Below, in pieces: positions 25,324 to 64,000 of a stretch of DNA of 64,000 bases. Location of the stretch: the NCBI GenBank assembly GCA_030141605.1, contig JAQGDQ010000001.1:1453501-1517500 (forward strand). Reading direction: 5' to 3'. The notes below the pieces were generated by a model. It was not told the origin of the DNA. It did no database searches and saw only the letters and a program-made list of their open reading frames with translations. The translations under genes were made by a program, and so were the position numbers. Source of the DNA: Tubiluchus corallicola (lineage: Eukaryota; Priapulida; Priapulimorpha; Priapulimorphida; Tubiluchidae). How positions within the stretch are numbered: position 1 is the first letter of the stretch; each line of letters begins with the position of its first letter.

Positions 25324-26313
25324 ATGCACAGAGAACGTGATACCCAATTAACAACTGACATTAGAGCACCACAAACGCAGAATAGGCGATGGTCTGTGGT
25401 CATTACCTTCTTTGGAACTTGGGCTATTGTAATCGGTGGTTACATCTTGCTCGGCATTGGTATCTTTATCTCAGATCAGAAATTGATATGGGTTGGTTTG
25501 GCTGTTTGGGGTATCGGCATATGTCTTTGTTGCTCCCGACGTTATAAGCGTCAGTTTGGAAATGGTCAAGTTCTCTCCAATTCAAATGGACAAACCAATG
25601 CTAGCACCTCATCTAGTCATGTTGAAAGCAATACTAATATTCCTACTGTCAGTTCAAACATTGGGTTTTATCCACCTAGTTTTCCACCACCTTACGAGTT
25701 TATTGCTGGCAAATTACCAAGTTATGATGAAGCACAGTCAGGAAATATCAATGATTCAGTGTCATCCACTAATAACTATAGCCCACCTGGCTCATCGAGT
25801 GCTGTTATCAGACCATCTCTGTCCTATAATGCACCGCCTCCGTACCTAAGCAATGCTATCTCATCTACACAATTTTGCAATCCAGTTGATTTTCGAGCTG
25901 CCATGGAGAGATCCTTACAAATACAGCTAATGCATGATTCATTCCAATCAAGTTTGTCCTATCACAATAACAATACAGAAAACACGAATTGTTCACAAGC
26001 TGTTGCGGAAAACGGATCAACAAATATTGAAACTGAGTGTAACGATACAACGTCAGCAGTGATGAATCATAACTTTGTAGAAACTAGTACAACAGCTTTG
26101 TTACCTAGTTCAGATATGGAGCCTCAGTTGCCTTCCATTACTGATAGTAATGTAGCTAATGTTGATTGTGCAACATATGACAATTATGGATACGATGAGA
26201 GTGAGTCAGCAGATAATGAGAATAATGAGACACTGTCACATGAAGGATACAGTTGTGTTAGTGTCAGTGAAATTGAACTCGATACAAATCATAATACCCA
26301 TCACTCAGTTTGA
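25324..26313 (+). CDS. Two-pass membrane protein with PPxY motifs (family not assigned)
   Basis: A single uninterrupted frame of 329 codons. The ATG is preceded in frame by a TGA five codons upstream with no acceptor between, so this start is firm. Residues about 23-49 (WSVVITFFGTWAIVIGGYIL..) and 53-70 form two hydrophobic segments joined by a very short loop, followed by a basic stop-transfer SRRYKR. The long remainder is Ser/Asn/Thr-rich and probably cytoplasmic. It carries PPPY (121-124), LPSY (131-134) and PPPY (171-174), motifs of the PPxY and LPxY classes that bind WW domains of NEDD4-type ubiquitin ligases, and an acidic tail (DESESADNENNE). This layout recalls TMEM51-like and other small NEDD4-adaptor proteins, but I cannot name the family from sequence alone. 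Codon content looks coding and the frame is far longer than background. A possible AATAAA lies at 27005. Confidence 0.85.
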   Translation: MHRERDTQLTTDIRAPQTQNRRWSVVITFFGTWAIVIGGYILLGIGIFISDQKLIWVGLAVWGIGICLCCSRRYKRQFGNGQVLSNSNGQTNASTSSSHVESNTNIPTVSSNIGFYPPSFPPPYEFIAGKLPSYDEAQSGNINDSVSSTNNYSPPGSSSAVIRPSLSYNAPPPYLSNAISSTQFCNPVDFRAAMERSLQIQLMHDSFQSSLSYHNNNTENTNCSQAVAENGSTNIETECNDTTSAVMNHNFVETSTTALLPSSDMEPQLPSITDSNVANVDCATYDNYGYDESESADNENNETLSHEGYSCVSVSEIELDTNHNTHHSV

Positions 26314-28183
26314 TGCATTCTGATATTATTTAACCAATTCTAGTGCAAATGCATATAACATTATGATCTACATTTTCTATAACTAATTATTATTATTATC
26401 ATCATCATAATTATTATTTATCTTGGACATAATGAAAAATTGTTTGTGGAGTTCCATGTAAATTATCTTTATTTATGAAAATGTGTTCACTGGAGTTATA
26501 ACTGAAGTGACCTCCTCTTAAGTATTAAAATATATTAATTGTTGGCACAGAACATTTTTAAACTGTTAAAGTAAAAGTGTAAAATTACTGATGTAATTAA
26601 GTGTATATTAATGCTGTATTAATCAGTATTAAAAAGGCGCTGTACACTTTTCTAAAAGTTAGAAATGTTTTTTGTGTTTTTTTCCATTTCAGAAAATTGT
26701 AACTGTGGATGTTGATTATGTGAGTATACAATTATAAACAACTTGCATAATCAAAAGTAAAATATCAATTGTTAATATAAAATAAGTTGAACAGAAAATG
26801 TAAACATAACTGTGATAAACCTTGTTTAGTCTTAATTTGGTATAAACCTTTGTTGTGCCAAATAATCCAAATCAAATGCTAATAGCTAAAATTGAAATAT
26901 GTTATGAGACATACTTTTGTACTAAATGTAACTTACTGAATTCACTGTAAGTTAAATACACTTACAGTAACATTTCTACATGACTCAGTGAGCCAAAGAA
27001 GTGAAATAAATAAAAATATTTTTTTTTGCATACTTGGGCTGCAGACCTCCTCAGCTTCCAGTAATTCAGCACTTAATATTTTTCCTGTATATAAGGTGAA
27101 AGGTTAATAGATGATATTTTAATTTTCCTAGTAGTGGAAGTTGCATCATTGTAATTAATCTTATGAGATTGGTAATAGTGTATTATTTTTACTGGTTTAT
27201 GTAGCATGTTTATACAAACTATGCTATTAAAAATTATATTTCTCCAAGAAAGAGCCCAACATGAGCCTGTGGTCCTTCTTAGTTTTCTCTGCTGTCCCCA
27301 CTAGTTTTCTCTGTTAGTTCTGGATTATTACAACTTAGCAAGAAAAAGTCATAAAGGTTGTTTTTGACTAAACATGCTACAATATCAAATTTTTGAGCTT
27401 TGGACCCATTGGTGTTCATAATATTTGTTTTACAAAAACGGACATATTTTACCTATTTATTTTATTTTTCATTATTTTACAAGTGCATAGGTAGATTCAC
27501 AGAGTGCACATGCAGTTTTCAAAACCGCATTGTTTATGGAGCCATTCGTCTTATAACCCTATAAACCTATAATTCGGTTAAAGCAATGGACTATGTCCAG
27601 CAAAAATATTACATTGTACATCTGCATGTTTATCCAAATATTTTTAAACATGAAAAATATTCCAAAACTATGAAACTTATAAATATTAATAGCAATTAAT
27701 AGCCTCAAAAAACTGGCATAAAGGAGTAGACCATACAGTGTTACTTTGAAATACTAATTACATTTTGACAAACAGTCATTCAAATGAAGACTCACCTTTT
27801 ATAATGGTTGATTTTATTCTGCAGCTTTTCTGATGTTCTTATTAGTTATTCAATAAATGCTCCCTAATCAATCATATTTACATATAATACTATCACACTA
27901 AATTCCTTATAATATCCCAGTGCAAAGTTTTTAAAAACATGCAAAAAAAATAATGTCAAAAGGACATGAGCAAATATGATTGAATGCAGCTAGTTAACTC
28001 ATGTCACCTCATTTGTTGTTTGTATTATCTAACGTGATTGTCAGCAGGAAGTATCATGCACACCTTTGAGCTGTTAATAAGAACAACTGGCTTATTTATC
28101 AGTCCTTCTACATTGATCATTTTCAATGATTGATTAATTAATTACATTATAATTTCAGTGCTCACTGCTCAAGCACATGACTG
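26314..28183. other. 3' flank between convergent genes
   Basis: This AT-rich stretch separates the PPxY membrane-protein gene from the B4GAT1-like gene, which converge on it. It contains an AATAAA at 27005-27010 suited to the plus-strand gene. No coding exon, RNA gene or mobile element was recognised. Confidence 0.5.
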
Positions 28184-30341
28184 TTACAAATTATGTGGTG
28201 GCTCAGTTTGTCCATAAAGCCCAGCTTGTGGAAAGTACCCAATGATCTCTCCAGTTCTTTCCAGTCTGCAGTTGTCCATGAGTTCCGCATTTTGAGGGTA
28301 TTTTGATGCAACTTCCATCCCAAAGTCTAACAACAGCCGGTAATTTGCTTTAATGATTGCTCCCCTTTCATCAAGTTCACGTTGTAATAGTAGGTGAATT
28401 CCTTCATGAACCAAAAACGCATTGTCCAGAATGTGAAATTCATAGTTTTGCAAGCACATTTCATAAGCTTGCTGAATTTTATTTGAGCCATAACCTTTGA
28501 ACCGTTCATCATACATGGGCTCTTTGTTGTCACCTGAACAGGAAAACAAAGATGTATCAGAATAAAATTCTTTATAAGCATGTGTTTACATCATTTGATT
28601 AGTGCCTATTCATTTGATGACAAATATAGAAAGAGCAATTGTAATAAATTAAATTTTGATTGTGCTTCTTAAAAAATACATAGTTAACCTTAACATTTTC
28701 ATTTTATCGTCTGTCTCCATGTTTCATGTTTTTGCAAAATTTTATAGCTGACATGTAAAATGCTAATAGTTTAATACCCAATATCGTGTCTATTCAGAGA
28801 GGTTCATGTATACATACTGTACCTTGTCAGTTCTTATTATGCTGAACATTTTTCTCTCAGAGCAATTTAATTTCATTTCTGTCGAGAATTCCATTTATGG
28901 ATTAATAAATCATCATAATCAGTGGATTTGTTACTGGCAGAAAGCCTTTAGTACCTAACTATCATTAGGTGAAATAGTGCCGGTGAAATATGCTATAGAT
29001 ACCTACCTATAAATACTGGCTCCCAGAATGGAGGTACCCATTTCGTAATGAAGAATATATCCAGGTTTGATGATATATGAGTTGTGTTTACCCACATATC
29101 ATAATATGGTATTTTGTGACATATTCCGCATCGATTCTATGAAAAAGAAAATGTGTGTTATCTTACGCTTGTACATATCGCCATTAATGAATCGTCTACT
29201 TTTATTATGTTCAGGAATTCTTCACCATTGTTGGGGACCATAACGTTTTTATACAAGTAACTTATTTCGTAACTCTTTATCTTTCAGTTGTGCACATGTT
29301 ACAATTTACTAAATTATTGTCCTGTGTGTTGACCACCCATATGCCTTGCTTACTGTACCACCTCATGGTGCTCTGTTGGTTTTTATTAGTTAGTGGCAGC
29401 AGGTATAGTGTAATTTTCGCACATTGTATTTTTATTATCAACTTATTATTCTAGCCAACATATTAATATTATTGACTTTTTACCTTGTGAAAATATACTG
29501 ATTTTCCTTTGTGAATTTGACTAACAAGCTCAAGTTTGTCAGTTGGAATTTTCTCTCCATGCTCTACTTCAAACACAGGCAGCACATAAACAATCTTGTG
29601 CCCCACCCATCGTTCATCTGGGTTCATTTGATGTCTGTCCGTCATGTGCAAGAACTTTTCCTCTAAGTTCTTGCTTGGCTTTAACTCTATGTCCATCACC
29701 AACACATAATCGGTTTTGACTGTATCACGAGCTGTATTTCTACCTGCATTGACTGGATACAATCCATACTTCTCTGTCACTTTTCCGGATACAATCGGAA
29801 ATTTCAGTTTGTCACAAGGCAACTTATCTAAGTCTAATTTTTCTGGAATAAAGCCACTTTTAAATCTTACATCTGCAGGGTAAAAGAAAGAAAATGTTGC
29901 TTGATTTTCTATACTAGGATAGCATTTTCTTAATAATTGCACAGTCTGATCAGCTACCATGTATGTATCCCCGGGAGCATACACTGCCACTGCAATGGGA
30001 CCATCCCATCTTGCAGTCAAGTCTATGAGATTATGTAAATATTCTACAGAGCCTTGTGTAGCAATTGTTACTCTATTTTTTTGGTAACGTTCTTTTGATT
30101 GGTAAACAGCAATCAACTTTCTGTACACTGTTCTTTTCCCAATCTGTACCAGTAGAGTTTCTAATTCTGGCTGGTTACCTGACCTTAACTCATCATTGAA
30201 AACAACAGCTGCCCATACAAAGATACCAAAAAGTCCAAAACACATAAGTGCTGTGTTCCTCTCGTAGGTCGTCCATCTGTGTCGGAACAGAAACATTCGA
30301 CGTAGGCTTATCCATCTCTTGACTGCATGGAAGATACCCAT
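28184..30341 (-). CDS. B4GAT1: Beta-1,4-glucuronyltransferase 1 (B4GAT1-like), complete
   Basis: In animals B4GAT1 adds glucuronic acid to the xylose primer on alpha-dystroglycan that LARGE then extends; it is a type II Golgi membrane enzyme. Three exons join in frame to 445 residues: 29484-30341, 29007-29136 and 28184-28533. I start at the ATG at 30341, not the GTG just before it. A short basic N-terminus precedes a transmembrane anchor (about residues 31-48). The glycosyltransferase core has GPIAVAVYAPGD, NAGRNTAR, and a DxD-type metal site DYVLVMDIE, where the second acidic residue is Glu (219) and not the usual Asp. Exons 2-3 give NRCGICHKIPYYDMWVN, PPFWEPVFIG, MYDERFKGYG and NAFLVHEG, all diagnostic of this family. 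The related LARGE C-terminal domain is an alternative, but the N-terminal anchor and full length fit B4GAT1. Confidence 0.93.
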
Positions 30342-33300
30342 CACTTGCTTTTACTGCTCCCTTCTCTTTAGCAACACCTTTCAAAGCATGACATTTCTGT
30401 CAGGGTTGATGATGTGTGGATTAGTACTTCCTGCAGTCAGCTATCAGTATGGGAACCGTGCTCAGTGATAATCACTAATGGAATTTGACTTGTCAACGCG
30501 TAACAACGTAATTCAAAAAATGTGCCGTTAAGACTGCCTTTTAATATTGAAGACAATAATGCTGTTGCAACTTGTAATCTCGTGCTCATGTTGCAGTCCT
30601 AATCTTCGGCAAGAGAATACTTGGTAAGAATTTTTTTTTGCAAAACAGCACCTACGAGCACACTTTTTGTATTTCTCTTATGGTGTGATGTTACAAAACT
30701 GAGATGAGTGTGGTCACATGTCTGCCTGAAATAGAAGTGGTAGAAAATTGGTGATCAAATTACTTTGGCTGTGCTTAGCTACACATGTGTACAACATTAC
30801 CCAGTAGGCGGCAGAGTTCCATCTTATGCAAACAATGGGTGCACACTGTATTTTCTAATTTGCTCTAGGAGGCTAAGTAATTTAACTGGACTTGGTAAAT
30901 GTTAAAAAGCTGTGAGTGAACTCTCTCTATCACACACACTCACTTTAGCACTTTATAATTATCTGTAATTAATTTCTATATAGTCCATTCATCTTAAAGC
31001 TTGAAAAAATATAGTTTTGCATAGCTTGTGTGGTTTAACCTGGGTGCATTTGCTTCATTATCGTCAATTGCAAACAACGAGCTATTAATATTCATAGTCA
31101 TTGGAAAAAATCAAAATATACCAGACTACTAGTGTGTTAAATATTTTCTCCTTACCTGAAATGTGGCGAAAACAATAAGCAATTCAGAGTACACAGTACA
31201 GCTGAGTTTGAATCAAGCTAAAAACGAAAGCAGAAGTGTTGCTAGAGCAAAACAGGTTTACACAGAAAGCGGGTAGAAATATGGAGAGGGAAATATAGGG
31301 CACTGACCCTGCATAACGCAAGTGAGCACGTCAAAAGCTACTGCCTGATCTAGACTGTCCGTTGTCGTGTGTGCCTAACAACCAATCTGAACAGCTTATG
31401 ACAAAATTAGTGAATTATTGATATGCTGCTTGTGCAAATGTACATGCTAATACGCATGCAAAAATAACAAAACTAACATTAATATTATTTTTGCAATATT
31501 GTACTTAACAGATATTGTTAAATTTTGAAAACTTTTTAATTTTTGTAACTGAATCAAATTCGATGTGTTTTTCGCTTTGTGCTTGATGAAGTTTCTTGTA
31601 CATGTAGTTTGTACTTTTTACTTGCTGATGATTACACACAAGAAATATTCGGATGCGATCCTTTTCAGTAGTAGAATGCAATTTAGACTTTCTACATTTT
31701 CTATTCCATTTTTAGTGTAATTGTTTTTATCCTTTAGCCCTAGAGAGTGTAACTGTAGTCAAGTTTAGCATTTGATTAAGAATTTATTGCAATCACAGGT
31801 TTACTTTTTGTCAAACCCAGATATACAGTCACAGTAGCACAATACATTTATACAGAATTTTTTAGGGCTAGGACTTTATCAAAGCTAGTCACACCAGGGC
31901 TTAGAGGTAAAAATGGTACGATGTATACCTAAAGAGGCGTTCACAGGCGTCCGGAATGCGTTATGGGCTATAATCTCCGGAATAAATGATGCACAATTGC
32001 ACAGCGCAATGTGGAACGGTGTCAAACATGGTGGCTTCAAGGAACTGCCGCGTTGAAAACGATGTCATCATTGCCGTAGGAACTTATTTTGCAACAAAAA
32101 TAATCGAGATGTGGAGTCCATCCCTACAGCTGGGCCTGGACGTCGGACGACGGAATGTTTCGACTATATTTCAATAACGATAACTCCGGAGCAGTTTGAC
32201 CAGCTTTCGATTATTCTGGGCAAGGGCTTGAAAAATTTCACGTAGCCATTTGTTTCAGGTAATTCCATATAATACTACTAGCGATAGAATAAAACTGCAA
32301 CATATTATAACCAATTTTTGAATTCAAACTTGACCGAAAAATATTGAATATCAAAAAAGTTTTCCAAACCCTGGATTTGAAATAAGTTTTTTAGGTTACA
32401 TTTCCAGCACAACACGATAGTGCTTAAGATAGTCTCGAAGTAATTAACTAATTGTCTGTTAAAGTCATGGTTTTAATATCGTTACTATCAGAACTATAAG
32501 ACTGACAAAGAATCTGGAATTAAACTAAGGCTATTTTGATGTCACGATGGATTCACTTCCCGGGGGGGGGGGACTCTGTAGTTTCCATACATCATACAGA
32601 ACTTGTATTCTAGTCTTTGCTTTTGATCCATGCAGTCCAGGATTTCCAATAATTTCTTGTTTCAGAAATTTAAATAACAATCGTCGATTCCATTTGGACC
32701 AAAAGTCTAGAAACAAGACTAATATTTTATATTGTTTAGTGGGAGGAGAAAAATGGTGGGGGTGAGAGAAAGAGAGATAGTGTAAGAGAGTGGATCTACA
32801 CTGTTACTCCTGCTACGACTACGTTAATGAATTTTCGCGAGGATACGTGTACAGAACGTAACAGGATTTTGTTGCTAATATAGTACGTTACAGTACGTAA
32901 CAGGATATCGCTACCCCGACTTTTCCGCAAATGCAGGTTCCACAAGGCATAATGCATAATGCAAGGCTGATAAATGGTGCATTGAAAACAGTATATTATA
33001 GTGATTTCTACCTATAACGCATTCCGGATTTCTAGCAAACGCCTTTTAAGTTTATTTTTTCTGGAAAACAGCTAGGACCGAAGTTTGTACCAGGGTGCAC
33101 ATGGTTAAACAATCTAACATATAAAATGTAAAATTGGAATATAGATTTCTTTTAATTAAAATTTGCCTAGTCGACCTTTAATTAAGTTTCTAAGCGAATG
33201 TTTAATCACCAGAAACACGTTGGCACTATTACAGGTGATAAAATGTATATTTACTATACTTCAGAATGTGATAGAGTTTGAAAAATCGTTCTGTTTCCCG

Positions 33301-35279
33301 TTAAGTATACTTTTTCTTCTTTGACGTATAGTTTATGGCAATCTGATTCTTCATCATGTCTTTTTATCTGTTTATCACTTTCGATATGTCATTTTCGATA
33401 CTTTCAAAAGTTCCCATGCTTTATGGGAATGTTACTTAATGGCTGTTTTTGTTACAAGATTTGACAATCACTGATAGCGACATGAAAAGTCTTGAGGTAC
33501 TATTACCTTTTATTGTACAAATAAAAACAATTCGAATGACTAGTTACACAATTTAACGGTTTGTCATGTGAAGTAGTGAATAAAAATAGTTAATCATCCA
33601 TTATGGCTTGACTTAATTATTATTTTAGTCAGTTTATCATCATACAGGCTCACCTAGGTTTCTTTAAACTTACTAGACAAATTGTGATCATCTGTGCAGA
33701 AACAAAATGCACCATAAATACGTGATTATGTAAAATAAAATAAGTAAAACTTCCTGTTCTTGCCTTATAATTTAACATAACCAAATACCACGTTGATTTT
33801 GGCGTTTATCAATTTAACAACTTACTTATAATGAACTTAACTTTCTTAATTATAAGTGACTAGTTATTTGCCAGTAAACTCACAGTGCATTATATTTTTT
33901 AAGATGAGTATTATAGCTGGATATAATACGTAACATTTAATTATGACACTCATAATAAAAGTAATTTCACATCTGGTTGTCCAGTCCTACCTAGCAACAT
34001 GTGTCACTCAGCTTTTGTCTGAAGTTCTACATCTTATGCTTGGTTTTACAGGCTATCATGAGAACGAATTTCAACATTATTACTGTATTAAAACACCTAT
34101 AACAACTATATTTTTAGCAGAGTAACACATTTTACAATTTCAATATTTCAAAATAATGTTACAAAAAAACTTAAAACTAATGACTCAGTGAAAATTTTAC
34201 TGAGTATCGAACAGGTTTTATAAATCTTCAATAAAAGCATAATGATTTTAAACTACTGCAATAAAGTACTATATGTCTACTAGAAAATAACTATTTTGCC
34301 TTGTAATACTGTAATAGCGATGTCTTGACTCCAACTAACTGATAATTTCATACAAAATACTGTACTTGGCATGACGTCTTACCTACTATAATAATACTGA
34401 CGCCAACAAATTAATAAATATCAATATTTACAATGTTTATTTCCAGTCTTGGTCACATAAAAGAGAGTATTATAATAGACTGGATGAAAACCAACAACTA
34501 TACACATAGAATTAATGTAACCAACCTGAAGTTAATATATGCATTAAAGGATTAAGCAGTTCTCAACTGTTTATAATTTCAAACTCTAGGTGTACTCCCT
34601 GTACGTTTAACAATAAGGTTAAATCTAATCATTAATGGCACCGTACATGTAATAACATCCACCAGGTAAAGATCTCTAAACGGCTATAATTTTGTTCTGG
34701 GTTAATTCTATTTAAGCTGCTCATAAACAAGCTATTTCCCAGCACTACTGTGTTCTCAAATCATATAAAAATTTACAGAATTTATCTTTACAGAAAGATA
34801 AACCAGCTCCCACTAATATCATAGTAATACAACTACCAATAACTTAAATTGTATTTATAAAAGAATTAGTATAGCGTATTGAGCACCATAATAGCTATAA
34901 ACAATATAAATAACAGTTACATATACCTAAAAGTACAATGTGATATTCACAATGCAGATGACCCAAACTGTATTCCACTCAATGAATGTTATTAAAGCCA
35001 GCATTGTAGGCAATCAAATTTCTTGGGCTTTATAAATGGGAAAGTGTTTTAACAGTACACTTTAAAAATTGTAACAGTTCTTATCTCACAGATGAAATAC
35101 AGATATGCCTGTCTTTGGCTTAAGATTTTTGATATTTCTTTGGCTTATAAGAGCTTTCAAATCAGTCCTTGATTTGAGATGGTTGAAGCAAATCTTTGAC
35201 TTGAGACATGTCTCCCTTACATGTATACAACACAGGTAGCAATTTGAAAATATTGCACAGAAGAACACTATAGCCAACA
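30342..35279. other. Intergenic region between B4GAT1-like and RBFOX genes
   Basis: Five kilobases upstream of the B4GAT1-like start and downstream of the RBFOX stop. It contains the TIR element at 31930-33050 and should contain the B4GAT1-like promoter (right of 30341) and the RBFOX 3' untranslated region (left of 35280). No other exon was recognised; frames such as 31986-32177 lie inside the TIR element. Confidence 0.5.
31930..33050. mobile_element. 1.1-kb TIR element, non-autonomous
   Basis: The left end AAAGAGGCGTTCACAGGCGT then CCGGAATGCGTTATGGG is matched by the reverse complement of the right end, AAAAGGCGTTTGC.. then CCGGAATGCGTTATAGG, giving imperfect terminal inverted repeats of about 38 bp. 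The interior is GC-richer than its surroundings, contains a run of 11 G (32562-32572) and encodes no recognisable transposase. No clear target duplication. It shares a 15-base word with the 9715-9898 element. Confidence 0.55.
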
Positions 35280-63465
<28,186 letters not shown>

Positions 63466-64000
63466 TAAGCACTGTCGTTGATTTTCTACAAGTCTAATGT
63501 CTCTACTTGATTAATTGAGGAAAAAACTACATAATAACTCAGAGCTACTGATTCAACAAACCGAGCGTCCAGCCATGCCTGTATGAAGAAAACTAAGCCG
63601 CTATGAAGGCGAGTGATGTTTTGGTAATTTTAACACTCACCAACATGGATGTGTTACTTGTGGTTGCAGTTGACTTTTGCGCCAGGCCAAATAGCACGAG
63701 ACTACATCAACTGTAAGCTATCCTTGCTAAAGAAGTAGATCAACATCCATGCAGAGTGGTTTCAGAAGATCTTGTGTCGTAATTAGATACTATTGCAACA
63801 ACAACTGCTTCGAAAAGTTCCAGAACGACTTCGTGAAGGGCAAGTAACCCAAATGGTTTAGCAGTAACCGAATCTTGCTCACTAGGGGAGAACATCATCG
63901 TTAGACAAAAACTATGTCATGCCACATGGAATAGCATGCAAGGGAAGCCAAAGTAATTGAATTCGTTCCAATAAATTTATAAAAATTGGAGTTGAGATTA
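63466..64000. other. Upstream flank of RBFOX
   Basis: No exon, RNA gene or repeat was recognised here. If the 63391-63465 exon is a true first exon, this stretch holds its 5' untranslated region and promoter; no TATA box or CpG-dense patch stands out. Confidence 0.4.

Noticed and set aside
25318-25365. MHRERDTQL at the start of the membrane protein, resembling the NELF-E HRDKRTQ tail
   Set aside because: No acceptor lies between the upstream in-frame stop and this ATG, and the true NELF-E end was found 3 kb earlier.
25493-25849. 118-codon frame overlapping the membrane-protein gene
   Set aside because: It is a shadow in another frame of the 329-codon gene, with no start context or motif of its own.
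26692-26718. Exon-like piece with acceptor TTTCCATTTCAG and donor GTGAGT
   Set aside because: It is only 27 nt long, fits no gene model in phase, and lies in the 3' flank of an intronless gene.

Overview
This is a piece of a eukaryotic, almost certainly invertebrate animal, nuclear genome. It is AT-rich, its genes are split by long introns with GT/AG ends, and it holds microsatellites, a decayed LINE and many short inverted-repeat elements. There is no bacterial organisation. I rebuilt the genes by translating both strands and joining pieces whose splice phases agree; every multi-exon model below stays in frame at each junction.

Layout: (1) 1-8321, minus strand: the 5' part of a quiescin sulfhydryl oxidase gene (QSOX; seven exons seen, the rest lies beyond the left edge). 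(2) 10350-22339, plus strand: a complete ten-exon gene for NELF-E, divergent from QSOX, with a 5'-truncated LINE and a pogo/Tigger-like element in its introns. (3) 25324-26313, plus strand: an intronless gene for a two-pass membrane protein with PPxY motifs, not assigned to a family. (4) 28184-30341, minus strand: a complete three-exon B4GAT1-like glucuronyltransferase gene, tail-to-tail with the previous one. (5) 35280-63465, minus strand: an RBFOX (Fox-1) splicing-regulator gene of at least 28 kb, with one RRM split over three exons, an Ala-rich C-terminal half, and at least three alternative first exons that splice in the same phase to a shared second exon.

The most interesting material is in RBFOX. 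Its 93-nt RRM exon is flanked by TGCATG, the RBFOX binding site, on both sides, one copy overlapping the 5' splice site, which suggests autoregulation. A previously unlisted 69-nt, frame-preserving exon candidate has three GCATG sites downstream. Several alternative promoters are implied. Among repeats, the best are a 113-bp near-perfect hairpin (39577-39689), a 127-bp foldback MITE with a 6-bp target duplication (48775-48901), a TA-flanked pogo/Tigger-like element whose right end was later tandemly duplicated (22596-23294), and four other imperfect TIR elements. I found no CRISPR array, rRNA or intact tRNA gene. The five genes have no obvious joint pathway; QSOX and B4GAT1 both act in the secretory pathway, NELF-E and RBFOX both act on nascent RNA.
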